A stretch of DNA of 64,000 nucleotides. It comes from Salvelinus alpinus. Its lineage: Eukaryota; Chordata; Actinopteri; Salmoniformes; Salmonidae. The position numbers and the translations under genes were made by a program. Shown one piece after another: positions 30,927 to 45,100 of the stretch. The DNA is taken from assembly GCF_045679555.1 (NCBI RefSeq), contig NC_092091.1:85717809-85781808 (forward strand), written 5' to 3'. The notes below the pieces were generated by a model. The model was not told where the DNA came from. It ran no database searches and was given only the letters and a program-made list of their open reading frames with translations. How positions within the stretch are numbered: the stretch's first letter is position 1; each line of letters starts with the position of its first letter.

Positions 30927-31300
30927 GATGATGATGTAGACCTATAGGTAAGAAGTTAATGTTGGGCTCGCTACAGAAGGCTATATCAAACCACTGATAC
31001 AGTACTGGACTACTAGTGGGTGTGGCGTACAGCAGGTCAGCCACCAGGGGGAGACTCGTCGAGGCCTGGTGACAGACAGAGTATACATCACGAGCCGATT
31101 GCTCCATCTGCTGGACGTGCCAGGTCTCGACGGGCTCTCCGGCCAGGACTAATTGTGGCTGACTGGGAGTTGGTGAGTAATCAGGGGCTGGTTGCTCACC
31201 AGCTGTGCAAGGCCCATAGAGCTGCCAGAAGGGCAGGGGGGGGAAATGGTTTTCCAAAAAAGTAAAAAAAAACATTTTTGTATTTTTCAGGATCACGCCT
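30927..31300. other. Unassigned, probably dispersed repeat
   Basis: A minus-strand frame of 128 codons (QPQLVLAGEPVETWHVQQME) is open but has no motif I know. The ccaccagggggagactcgtc to agctgtgcaaggcccataga stretch has the look of an old dispersed repeat. Confidence 0.35.
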
Positions 31301-31492
31301 ACTTCCCTCAGCTATGCTCTGTCCCCTTCCCTCCTCTCTCTCCTCTGCCCTCCCCACCCCCTACTTCCCTCAGCTATGCTCTGTCCCCTCCCCTCCTCTC
31401 TCTCCTCTGCCCTCCCCACCCCCTACTTCCCTCAGCTATGCTCTGTCCCCTCCCCTCCTCTCTCTCTCCTCTGCCCTCACCACCCCCTCCTT
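31301..31492. repeat. 62-bp CT-rich tandem repeat, 3 copies, then a C-run
   Basis: Unit ctacttccctcagctatgct, then ctgtcccctcccctcctctc, then tctcctctgccctccccacc, cc. A run of about 14 C lies at about 31579. Confidence 0.88.
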
Positions 31493-31936
31493 TCACTCTC
31501 TCGTTCTCTTTCTCTTCCTGACATGTAGCATCAGGCCTGTTGAGCTTGACTCAGGTCACAGACCTCTGGCATCGACACCCCCCCCCCCCCCTTCTCCTGC
31601 TCTAACATTAGACCAATATTAAATATTAAATATACTCTCACTCATTTACATAGGGACAGATACAATCAATCATTGACACACTGAATATACAACAGTCAGA
31701 TGCATGACACCATCACAACTTAACTGACATTAGTGCCTGTCCCCAGATGGACAGTTAGGCTACAGTAAAGTACATTTACAGGTGATCACATCATTGTCCT
31801 GCTTTGAGACACATTTTTACTGTCTGCTTCCAGTTGCATGTTATTTTACTAGCCCTGCAAATTATGATATATCTTACAATATCAAAAAATATCTCAGTAA
31901 CTGTCACAAGTGTATATCAATATAACAGCCTCCTAC

Positions 31937-31979
31937 CTGTGCTCCACAACAGGGTCATCAGTACCACTGCAGGTATCAT
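31937..31979 (-). CDS. Possible signal-peptide exon of an immune-type receptor
   Basis: Minus strand: ATG at 31979-31977, frame MIPAVVLMTLLWST and one base, then donor gtagga. The 43-nt exon ends in phase 1, the usual phase for leader exons of Ig and SRCR receptors, and the core AVVLMTLLW is hydrophobic. An upstream in-frame ATG (MTVDLFRLVEPQLET) exists but would put a hydrophilic stretch before the core. No downstream Ig or SRCR exon was found at lower coordinates, so it may be an orphan leader exon left by duplication. Confidence 0.4.
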
Positions 31980-32401
31980 ATCTGTCTCTAACTGGGGCTC
32001 CACTAAGCGAAACAAGTCTACTGTCATGAAGAGAGGACTGAAGAGTGAGACATTCTGCTCGGCTATATGACTTCTATCTCATTACTTCCTGACTTCTATG
32101 ATGACAAACTTTTAATCAGATAAGATCAGTTAAACCCACCTACCTACAGGAAACACTGACATTAGAAAAACTCCACAGGAAACTGCTGACAGAGCAGCAA
32201 CGTTACACATAGTGTGTCCTATAATAGCACCTCTAACTTTCTACTGCTTGAGTTCATCTCTTATAGAATATTGGCTTAATGTTCCAGCACCTCAATATAA
32301 ACAGTACCAGCACCCAAAATGAGTACTGATGAGGTCTCATGTTAGAGCAGGAGAAGGGGGGATGTGGTGTAGAAGCTAGAGGTCTGTTACCCAAGTCAAC
32401 T

Positions 32402-33125
32402 TAACAGGCCTGATGCTATATGTCGGCTGGCCCTCGCTACATGTTCGCCGTCAGACCCCCTTGCTCCAGGTCATCTACAAGGCTATGCTAGGTAAAGTGC
32501 CGCCTTATCTCAGTTCACTGGTCACGATGGCTACACCCACCCGTAGCACGCGCTCTAGCAGGTGTATCTCACTGATCATCTCTAAAGCCAAAACCTCATT
32601 TGGACGCCTTTCCTTCCAGTTCTCTGCTGCCTGCGACTGGAACGAATTGCAAAAATCTCTGAAGTTGGAGACTTTTATCTCCCTCAACAACTTTAAAAAT
32701 CTGCTATCCGAGCAGCTAACCGATCGCTGCAGCTGTACATAGTCCATCTGTAAACTACCCACCCAATTTACCTACCTCACCCCCCCCATACTGCTTTTAT
32801 TTCCTTTTCTGCTTTTTTTGCACACCAGTATCTCTACTTGCACATGATCATCTGATGATTTACCACTCCAGTGTTAATCTGCTAAATTGTAATTATCTGA
32901 TTTATTGCCTACCTCCTCATGCCTTTTGCACACATTGTATATAGATTCTCTTTTTTTCTACCATGTTATTGACTTGTTTATTGTTTACTCCATGTGTAAC
33001 TCTGTGTTGTTGTCTGTTCACACTGCTATGCTTTATCTTGGCCAGGTCGCAGTTGTAAATGAGAACTTGTTCTCAACCTGGTTAAATAAAGGTAATAAAG
33101 GTGAAATAAATAATAAATAAAAAAA
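32402..33125 (+). mobile_element. LINE 3' end (C terminus of ORF and tail)
   Basis: The frame 32413-32742 ends with STRSSRCISLIISKAKTSFG, then SFQFSAACDWNELQKSLKLE and a stop after DRCSCT. The tail has tcgcagttgtaaatgagaac, then ttgttctcaacctggttaaa and taaaggtaataaagg. I take it as the 3' end of the family whose RT is at 639-1548. 5'-truncated, with one long open frame remaining. Confidence 0.8.
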
Positions 33126-33166
33126 ATGTCAGGGTCAGGCTGGACTGTATCACAGTAGGATAGAAA

Positions 33167-36100
33167 TTAACACTTGGTAGAATATATAACTTAAACATCC
33201 ATGGTGGTGACATTAACACTTGGTAGAATATATAACTTACACATCCATGGTGGTGACATTAACACTTGGTAGAATATATAACTTAAACATCCATGGTGGT
33301 GACATTAACACTTGGTAGAATATATAACTTACACATCCATGGTGGTGACATTAACACTTGGTAGAATATATAACTTAAACATCCATGGTGGTGACATTAA
33401 CACTTGGTAGAATATATAACTTACACATCCATGGTGGTGACATTAACACTTGGTAGAATATATAACTTAAACATCCATGGTGGTGACATTAACACTTGGT
33501 AGAATATATAACTTAAACATCCATGGTGGTGACATTAACACTTGGTAGAATATATAACTTACACATCCATGGTGGAGACATTAACACTTGGTAGAATATA
33601 TAACTTACACATCCATGGTGGTGACATTAACACTTGGTAGAATATATAACTTAAACATCCATGGTGGTGACATTAACACTTGGTAGAATATATAACTTAA
33701 ACATCCATGGTGGTGACATTAACACTTGGTAGAATATATAACTTAAACATCCATGGTGGTGACATTAACACTTGGTAGACTATATAACTTAAACATCCAT
33801 GGTGGTGACATTAACACTTGGTAGACTATATAACTTACACATCCATGGTGGTGACATTAACACTTGGTAGAATATATAACTTACACATCCATGGTGGTGA
33901 CATTAACACTTGGTAGAATATATAACTTACACATCCATGGTGGTGACATTAACACTTGGTAGAATATATAACTTAAACATCCATGGTGGAGACATTAACA
34001 CTTGGTAGAATATATAACTTAAACATCCATGGTGGTGACATTAACACTTGGTAGAATATATAACTTAAACATCCATGGTGGTGACATTAACACTTGGTAG
34101 ACTATATAACTTAAACATCCATGGTGGTGACATTAACACTTGGTAGAATATATAACTTAAACATCCATGGTGGTGACATTAACACTTGGTAGAATATATA
34201 ACTTACACATCCATGGTGGAGACATTAACACTTGGTAGAATATATAACTTACACATCCATGGTGGAGACATTAACACTTGGTAGAATATATAACTTACAC
34301 ATCCATGGTGGTGACATTAACACTTGGTAGAATATATAACTTACACATCCATGGTGGAGACATTAACACTTGGTAGAATATATAACTTAAACATCCATGG
34401 TGGTGACATTAACACTTGGTAGAATATATAACTTACACATCCATGGTGGAGACATTAACACTTGGTAGAATATATAACTTACACATCCATGGTGGAGACA
34501 TTAACACTTGGTAGAATATATAACTTACACATCCATGGTGGAGACATTAACACTTGGTAGAATATATAACTTCTACATCCATGGTGGTGACATTAACACT
34601 TGGTAGAATATATAACTTAAACATCCATGGTGGTGACATTAACACTTGGTAGAATATATAACTTAAACATCCATGGTGGAGACATTAACACTTGGTAGAA
34701 TATATAACTTAAACATCCATGGTGGTGACATTAACACTTGGTAGACTATATAACTTAAACATCCATGGTGGTGACATTAACACTTGGTAGAATATATAAC
34801 TTAAACATCCATGGTGGTGACATTAACACTTGGTAGAATATATAACTTACACATCCATGGTGGAGACATTAACACTTGGTAGAATATATAACTTACACAT
34901 CCATGGTGGAGACATTAACACTTGGTAGAATATATAACTTACACATCCATGGTGGTGACATTAACACTTGGTAGAATATATAACTTACACATCCATGGTG
35001 GAGACATTAACACTTGGTAGAATATATAACTTAAACATCCATGGTGGTGACATTAACACTTGGTAGAATATATAACTTACACATCCATGGTGGAGACATT
35101 AACACTTGGTAGAATATATAACTTACACATCCATGGTGGAGACATTAACACTTGGTAGAATATATAACTTACACATCCATGGTGGAGACATTAACACTTG
35201 GTAGAATATATAACTTCTACATCCATGGTGGTGACATTAACACTTGGTAGAATATATAACTTAAACATCCATGGTGGTGACATTAACACTTGGTAGAATA
35301 TATAACTTAAACATCCATGGTGGAGACATTAACACTTGGTAGAATATATAACTTAAACATCCATGGTGGTGACATTAACACTTGGTAGAATATATAACTT
35401 AAACATCCATGGTGGTGACATTAACACTTGGTAGAATATATAACTTACACATCCATGGTGGAGACATTAACACTTGGTAGAATATATAACTTACACATCC
35501 ATGGTGGAGACATTAACACTTGGTAGAATATATAACTTACACATCCATGGTGGTGACATTAACACTTGGTAGAATATATAACTTACACATCCATGGTGGA
35601 GACATTAACACTTGGTAGAATATATAACTTACACATCCATGGTGGAGACATTAACACTTGGTAGAATATATAACTTACACATCCATGGTGGAGACATTAA
35701 CACTTGGTAGAATATATAACTTACACATCCATGGTGGTGACATTAACACTTGGTAGAATATATAACTTACACATCCATGGTGGTGACATTAACACTTGGT
35801 AGAATATATAACTTAAACATCCATGGTGGTGACATTAACACTTGGTAGAATATATAACTTACACATCCATGGTGGAGACATTAACACTTGGTAGACTATA
35901 TAACTTAAACATCCATGGTGGAGACATTAACACTTGGTAGAATATATAACTTACACATCCATGGTGGTGACATTAACACTTGGTAGAATATATAACTTAC
36001 ACATCCATGGTGGTGACATTAACACTTGGTAGAATATATAACTTAAACATCCATGGTGGAGACATTAACACTTGGTAGAATATATAACTTAAACATCCAT

Positions 36101-39100
36101 GGTGGTGACATTAACACTTGGTAGACTATATAACTTAAACATCCATGGTGGAGACATTAACACTTGGTAGAATATATAACTTACACATCCATGGTGGTGA
36201 CATTAACACTTGGTAGAATATATAACTTACACATCCATGGTGGTGACATTAACACTTGGTAGACTATATAACTTAAACATCCATGGTGGAGACATTAACA
36301 CTTGGTAGAATATATAACTTACACATCCATGGTGGTGACATTAACACTTGGTAGAATATATAACTTACACATCCATGGTGGTGACATTAACACTTGGTAG
36401 AATATATAACTTACACATCCATGGTGGTGACATTAACCCTTGGTAGACTATATAACTTAAACATCCATGGTGGAGACATTAACACTTGGTAGAATATATA
36501 ACTTACACATCCATGGTGGTGACATTAACACTTGGTAGAATATATAACTTACACATCCATGGTGGTGACATTAACACTTGGTAGAATATATAACTTAAAC
36601 ATCCATGGTGGTGACATTAACACTTGGTAGAATATATAACTTACACATCCATGGTGGTGACATTAACACTTGGTAGAATATATAACTTAAACATCCATGG
36701 TGGTGACATTAACACTTGGTAGAATATATAACTTACACATCCATGGTGGAGACATTAACACTTGGTAGAATATATAACTTAAACATCCATGGTGGTGACA
36801 TTAACACTTGGTAGAATATATAACTTACACATCCATGGTGGTGACATTAACACTTGGTAGAATATATAACTTAAACATCCATGGTGGTGACATTAACACT
36901 TGGTAGAATATATAACTTAAACATCCATGGTGGTGACATTAACACTTGGTAGAATATATAACTTACACATCCATGGTGGAGACATTAACACTTGGTAGAA
37001 TATATAACTTACACATCCATGGTGGTGACATTAACACTTGGTAGAATATATAACTTAAACATCCATGGTGGTGACATTAACACTTGGTAGAATATATAAC
37101 TTAAACATCCATGGTGGTGACATTAACACTTGGTAGAATATATAACTTAAACATCCATGGTGGTGACATTAACACTTGGTAGAATATATAACTTACACAT
37201 CCATGGTGGAGACATTAACACTTGGTAGAATATATAACTTAAACATCCATGGTGGTGACATTAACACTTGGTAGAATATATAACTTACACATCCATGGTG
37301 GTGACATTAACACTTGGTAGAATATATAACTTAAACATCCATGGTGGTGACATTAACACTTGGTAGAATATATAACTTAAACATCCATGGTGGTGACATT
37401 AACACTTGGTAGAATATATAACTTACACATCCATGGTGGAGACATTAACACTTGGTAGAATATATAACTTACACATCCATGGTGGTGACATTAACACTTG
37501 GTAGAATATATAACTTAAACATCCATGGTGGTGACATTAACACTTGGTAGAATATATAACTTAAACATCCATGGTGGTGACATTAACACTTGGTAGAATA
37601 TATAACTTAAACATCCATGGTGGTGACATTAACACTTGGTAGACTATATAACTTAAACATCCATGGTGGTGACATTAACACTTGGTAGACTATATAACTT
37701 ACACATCCATGGTGGTGACATTAACACTTGGTAGAATATATAACTTACACATCCATGGTGGTGACATTAACACTTGGTAGAATATATAACTTACACATCC
37801 ATGGTGGTGACATTAACACTTGGTAGAATATATAACTTAAACATCCATGGTGGAGACATTAACACTTGGTAGAATATATAACTTAAACATCCATGGTGGT
37901 GACATTAACACTTGGTAGAATATATAACTTAAACATCCATGGTGGTGACATTAACACTTGGTAGACTATATAACTTAAACATCCATGGTGGTGACATTAA
38001 CACTTGGTAGAATATATAACTTAAACATCCATGGTGGTGACATTAACACTTGGTAGAATATATAACTTACACATCCATGGTGGAGACATTAACACTTGGT
38101 AGAATATATAACTTACACATCCATGGTGGAGACATTAACACTTGGTAGAATATATAACTTACACATCCATGGTGGTGACATTAACACTTGGTAGAATATA
38201 TAACTTACACATCCATGGTGGAGACATTAACACTTGGTAGAATATATAACTTAAACATCCATGGTGGTGACATTAACACTTGGTAGAATATATAACTTAC
38301 ACATCCATGGTGGAGACATTAACACTTGGTAGAATATATAACTTACACATCCATGGTGGAGACATTAACACTTGGTAGAATATATAACTTACACATCCAT
38401 GGTGGAGACATTAACACTTGGTAGAATATATAACTTCTACATCCATGGTGGTGACATTAACACTTGGTAGAATATATAACTTAAACATCCATGGTGGTGA
38501 CATTAACACTTGGTAGAATATATAACTTAAACATCCATGGTGGAGACATTAACACTTGGTAGAATATATAACTTAAACATCCATGGTGGTGACATTAACA
38601 CTTGGTAGAATATATAACTTAAACATCCATGGTGGTGACATTAACACTTGGTAGAATATATAACTTACACATCCATGGTGGAGACATTAACACTTGGTAG
38701 AATATATAACTTACACATCCATGGTGGAGACATTAACACTTGGTAGAATATATAACTTACACATCCATGGTGGTGACATTAACACTTGGTAGAATATATA
38801 ACTTACACATCCATGGTGGAGACATTAACACTTGGTAGAATATATAACTTACACATCCATGGTGGAGACATTAACACTTGGTAGAATATATAACTTACAC
38901 ATCCATGGTGGAGACATTAACACTTGGTAGAATATATAACTTACACATCCATGGTGGTGACATTAACACTTGGTAGAATATATAACTTACACATCCATGG
39001 TGGTGACATTAACACTTGGTAGAATATATAACTTAAACATCCATGGTGGTGACATTAACACTTGGTAGAATATATAACTTACACATCCATGGTGGAGACA

Positions 39101-42100
39101 TTAACACTTGGTAGACTATATAACTTAAACATCCATGGTGGAGACATTAACACTTGGTAGAATATATAACTTACACATCCATGGTGGTGACATTAACACT
39201 TGGTAGAATATATAACTTACACATCCATGGTGGTGACATTAACACTTGGTAGAATATATAACTTAAACATCCATGGTGGAGACATTAACACTTGGTAGAA
39301 TATATAACTTAAACATCCATGGTGGTGACATTAACACTTGGTAGACTATATAACTTAAACATCCATGGTGGAGACATTAACACTTGGTAGAATATATAAC
39401 TTACACATCCATGGTGGTGACATTAACACTTGGTAGAATATATAACTTACACATCCATGGTGGTGACATTAACACTTGGTAGACTATATAACTTAAACAT
39501 CCATGGTGGAGACATTAACACTTGGTAGAATATATAACTTACACATCCATGGTGGTGACATTAACACTTGGTAGAATATATAACTTACACATCCATGGTG
39601 GTGACATTAACACTTGGTAGAATATATAACTTACACATCCATGGTGGTGACATTAACCCTTGGTAGACTATATAACTTAAACATCCATGGTGGAGACATT
39701 AACACTTGGTAGAATATATAACTTACACATCCATGGTGGTGACATTAACACTTGGTAGAATATATAACTTACACATCCATGGTGGTGACATTAACACTTG
39801 GTAGAATATATAACTTAAACATCCATGGTGGTGACATTAACACTTGGTAGAATATATAACTTACACATCCATGGTGGAGACATTAACACTTGGTAGAATA
39901 TATAACTTACACATCCATGGTGGTGACATTAACACTTGGTAGAATATATAACTTAAACATCCATGGTGGTGACATTAACACTTGGTAGAATATATAACTT
40001 AAACATCCATGGTGGTGACATTAACACTTGGTAGAATATATAACTTAAACATCCATGGTGGTGACATTAACACTTGGTAGACTATATAACTTAAACATCC
40101 ATGGTGGTGACATTAACACTTGGTAGACTATATAACTTACACATCCATGGTGGTGACATTAACACTTGGTAGAATATATAACTTACACATCCATGGTGGT
40201 GACATTAACACTTGGTAGAATATATAACTTACACATCCATGGTGGTGACATTAACACTTGGTAGAATATATAACTTAAACATCCATGGTGGAGACATTAA
40301 CACTTGGTAGAATATATAACTTAAACATCCATGGTGGTGACATTAACACTTGGTAGAATATATAACTTAAACATCCATGGTGGTGACATTAACACTTGGT
40401 AGACTATATAACTTAAACATCCATGGTGGTGACATTAACACTTGGTAGAATATATAACTTAAACATCCATGGTGGTGACATTAACACTTGGTAGAATATA
40501 TAACTTACACATCCATGGTGGAGACATTAACACTTGGTAGAATATATAACTTACACATCCATGGTGGAGACATTAACACTTGGTAGAATATATAACTTAC
40601 ACATCCATGGTGGTGACATTAACACTTGGTAGAATATATAACTTACACATCCATGGTGGAGACATTAACACTTGGTAGAATATATAACTTAAACATCCAT
40701 GGTGGTGACATTAACACTTGGTAGAATATATAACTTACACATCCATGGTGGAGACATTAACACTTGGTAGAATATATAACTTACACATCCATGGTGGAGA
40801 CATTAACACTTGGTAGAATATATAACTTACACATCCATGGTGGAGACATTAACACTTGGTAGAATATATAACTTCTACATCCATGGTGGTGACATTAACA
40901 CTTGGTAGAATATATAACTTAAACATCCATGGTGGTGACATTAACACTTGGTAGAATATATAACTTAAACATCCATGGTGGAGACATTAACACTTGGTAG
41001 AATATATAACTTAAACATCCATGGTGGTGACATTAACACTTGGTAGAATATATAACTTAAACATCCATGGTGGTGACATTAACACTTGGTAGAATATATA
41101 ACTTACACATCCATGGTGGAGACATTAACACTTGGTAGAATATATAACTTACACATCCATGGTGGAGACATTAACACTTGGTAGAATATATAACTTACAC
41201 ATCCATGGTGGTGACATTAACACTTGGTAGAATATATAACTTACACATCCATGGTGGAGACATTAACACTTGGTAGAATATATAACTTACACATCCATGG
41301 TGGAGACATTAACACTTGGTAGAATATATAACTTACACATCCATGGTGGAGACATTAACACTTGGTAGAATATATAACTTACACATCCATGGTGGTGACA
41401 TTAACACTTGGTAGAATATATAACTTACACATCCATGGTGGTGACATTAACACTTGGTAGAATATATAACTTAAACATCCATGGTGGTGACATTAACACT
41501 TGGTAGAATATATAACTTACACATCCATGGTGGAGACATTAACACTTGGTAGACTATATAACTTAAACATCCATGGTGGAGACATTAACACTTGGTAGAA
41601 TATATAACTTACACATCCATGGTGGTGACATTAACACTTGGTAGAATATATAACTTACACATCCATGGTGGTGACATTAACACTTGGTAGAATATATAAC
41701 TTAAACATCCATGGTGGAGACATTAACACTTGGTAGAATATATAACTTAAACATCCATGGTGGTGACATTAACACTTGGTAGACTATATAACTTAAACAT
41801 CCATGGTGGAGACATTAACACTTGGTAGAATATATAACTTACACATCCATGGTGGTGACATTAACACTTGGTAGAATATATAACTTACACATCCATGGTG
41901 GTGACATTAACACTTGGTAGACTATATAACTTAAACATCCATGGTGGAGACATTAACACTTGGTAGAATATATAACTTACACATCCATGGTGGTGACATT
42001 AACACTTGGTAGAATATATAACTTACACATCCATGGTGGTGACATTAACACTTGGTAGAATATATAACTTACACATCCATGGTGGTGACATTAACCCTTG

Positions 42101-45100
42101 GTAGACTATATAACTTAAACATCCATGGTGGAGACATTAACACTTGGTAGAATATATAACTTACACATCCATGGTGGTGACATTAACACTTGGTAGAATA
42201 TATAACTTACACATCCATGGTGGTGACATTAACACTTGGTAGAATATATAACTTAAACATCCATGGTGGTGACATTAACACTTGGTAGAATATATAACTT
42301 ACACATCCATGGTGGAGACATTAACACTTGGTAGAATATATAACTTACACATCCATGGTGGAGACATTAACACTTGGTAGAATATATAACTTACACATCC
42401 ATGGTGGTGACATTAACACTTGGTAGAATATATAACTTACACATCCATGGTGGAGACATTAACACTTGGTAGAATATATAACTTACACATCCATGGTGGA
42501 GACATTAACACTTGGTAGAATATATAACTTACACATCCATGGTGGAGACATTAACACTTGGTAGAATATATAACTTACACATCCATGGTGGTGACATTAA
42601 CACTTGGTAGAATATATAACTTACACATCCATGGTGGTGACATTAACACTTGGTAGAATATATAACTTAAACATCCATGGTGGTGACATTAACACTTGGT
42701 AGAATATATAACTTACACATCCATGGTGGAGACATTAACACTTGGTAGACTATATAACTTAAACATCCATGGTGGAGACATTAACACTTGGTAGAATATA
42801 TAACTTACACATCCATGGTGGTGACATTAACACTTGGTAGAATATATAACTTACACATCCATGGTGGTGACATTAACACTTGGTAGAATATATAACTTAA
42901 ACATCCATGGTGGAGACATTAACACTTGGTAGAATATATAACTTAAACATCCATGGTGGTGACATTAACACTTGGTAGACTATATAACTTAAACATCCAT
43001 GGTGGAGACATTAACACTTGGTAGAATATATAACTTACACATCCATGGTGGTGACATTAACACTTGGTAGAATATATAACTTACACATCCATGGTGGTGA
43101 CATTAACACTTGGTAGACTATATAACTTAAACATCCATGGTGGAGACATTAACACTTGGTAGAATATATAACTTACACATCCATGGTGGTGACATTAACA
43201 CTTGGTAGAATATATAACTTACACATCCATGGTGGTGACATTAACACTTGGTAGAATATATAACTTACACATCCATGGTGGTGACATTAACACTTGGTAG
43301 AATATATAACTTAAACATCCATGGTGGAGACATTAACACTTGGTAGAATATATAACTTAAACATCCATGGTGGTGACATTAACACTTGGTAGAATATATA
43401 ACTTAAACATCCATGGTGGTGACATTAACACTTGGTAGACTATATAACTTAAACATCCATGGTGGTGACATTAACACTTGGTAGAATATATAACTTAAAC
43501 ATCCATGGTGGTGACATTAACACTTGGTAGAATATATAACTTACACATCCATGGTGGAGACATTAACACTTGGTAGAATATATAACTTACACATCCATGG
43601 TGGAGACATTAACACTTGGTAGAATATATAACTTACACATCCATGGTGGTGACATTAACACTTGGTAGAATATATAACTTACACATCCATGGTGGAGACA
43701 TTAACACTTGGTAGAATATATAACTTAAACATCCATGGTGGTGACATTAACACTTGGTAGAATATATAACTTACACATCCATGGTGGAGACATTAACACT
43801 TGGTAGAATATATAACTTACACATCCATGGTGGAGACATTAACACTTGGTAGAATATATAACTTACACATCCATGGTGGAGACATTAACACTTGGTAGAA
43901 TATATAACTTCTACATCCATGGTGGTGACATTAACACTTGGTAGAATATATAACTTAAACATCCATGGTGGTGACATTAACACTTGGTAGAATATATAAC
44001 TTAAACATCCATGGTGGAGACATTAACACTTGGTAGAATATATAACTTAAACATCCATGGTGGTGACATTAACACTTGGTAGAATATATAACTTAAACAT
44101 CCATGGTGGTGACATTAACACTTGGTAGAATATATAACTTACACATCCATGGTGGAGACATTAACACTTGGTAGAATATATAACTTACACATCCATGGTG
44201 GAGACATTAACACTTGGTAGAATATATAACTTACACATCCATGGTGGTGACATTAACACTTGGTAGAATATATAACTTACACATCCATGGTGGAGACATT
44301 AACACTTGGTAGAATATATAACTTACACATCCATGGTGGAGACATTAACACTTGGTAGAATATATAACTTACACATCCATGGTGGAGACATTAACACTTG
44401 GTAGAATATATAACTTACACATCCATGGTGGTGACATTAACACTTGGTAGAATATATAACTTACACATCCATGGTGGTGACATTAACACTTGGTAGAATA
44501 TATAACTTAAACATCCATGGTGGTGACATTAACACTTGGTAGAATATATAACTTACACATCCATGGTGGAGACATTAACACTTGGTAGACTATATAACTT
44601 AAACATCCATGGTGGAGACATTAACACTTGGTAGAATATATAACTTACACATCCATGGTGGTGACATTAACACTTGGTAGAATATATAACTTACACATCC
44701 ATGGTGGTGACATTAACACTTGGTAGAATATATAACTTAAACATCCATGGTGGAGACATTAACACTTGGTAGAATATATAACTTAAACATCCATGGTGGT
44801 GACATTAACACTTGGTAGACTATATAACTTAAACATCCATGGTGGAGACATTAACACTTGGTAGAATATATAACTTACACATCCATGGTGGTGACATTAA
44901 CACTTGGTAGAATATATAACTTACACATCCATGGTGGTGACATTAACACTTGGTAGACTATATAACTTAAACATCCATGGTGGAGACATTAACACTTGGT
45001 AGAATATATAACTTACACATCCATGGTGGTGACATTAACACTTGGTAGAATATATAACTTACACATCCATGGTGGTGACATTAACACTTGGTAGAATATA

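Noticed and set aside
30910-31296. 128-codon minus-strand frame as a host gene
   Set aside because: No recognised domain, no splice context, and its sequence looks like a dispersed repeat.
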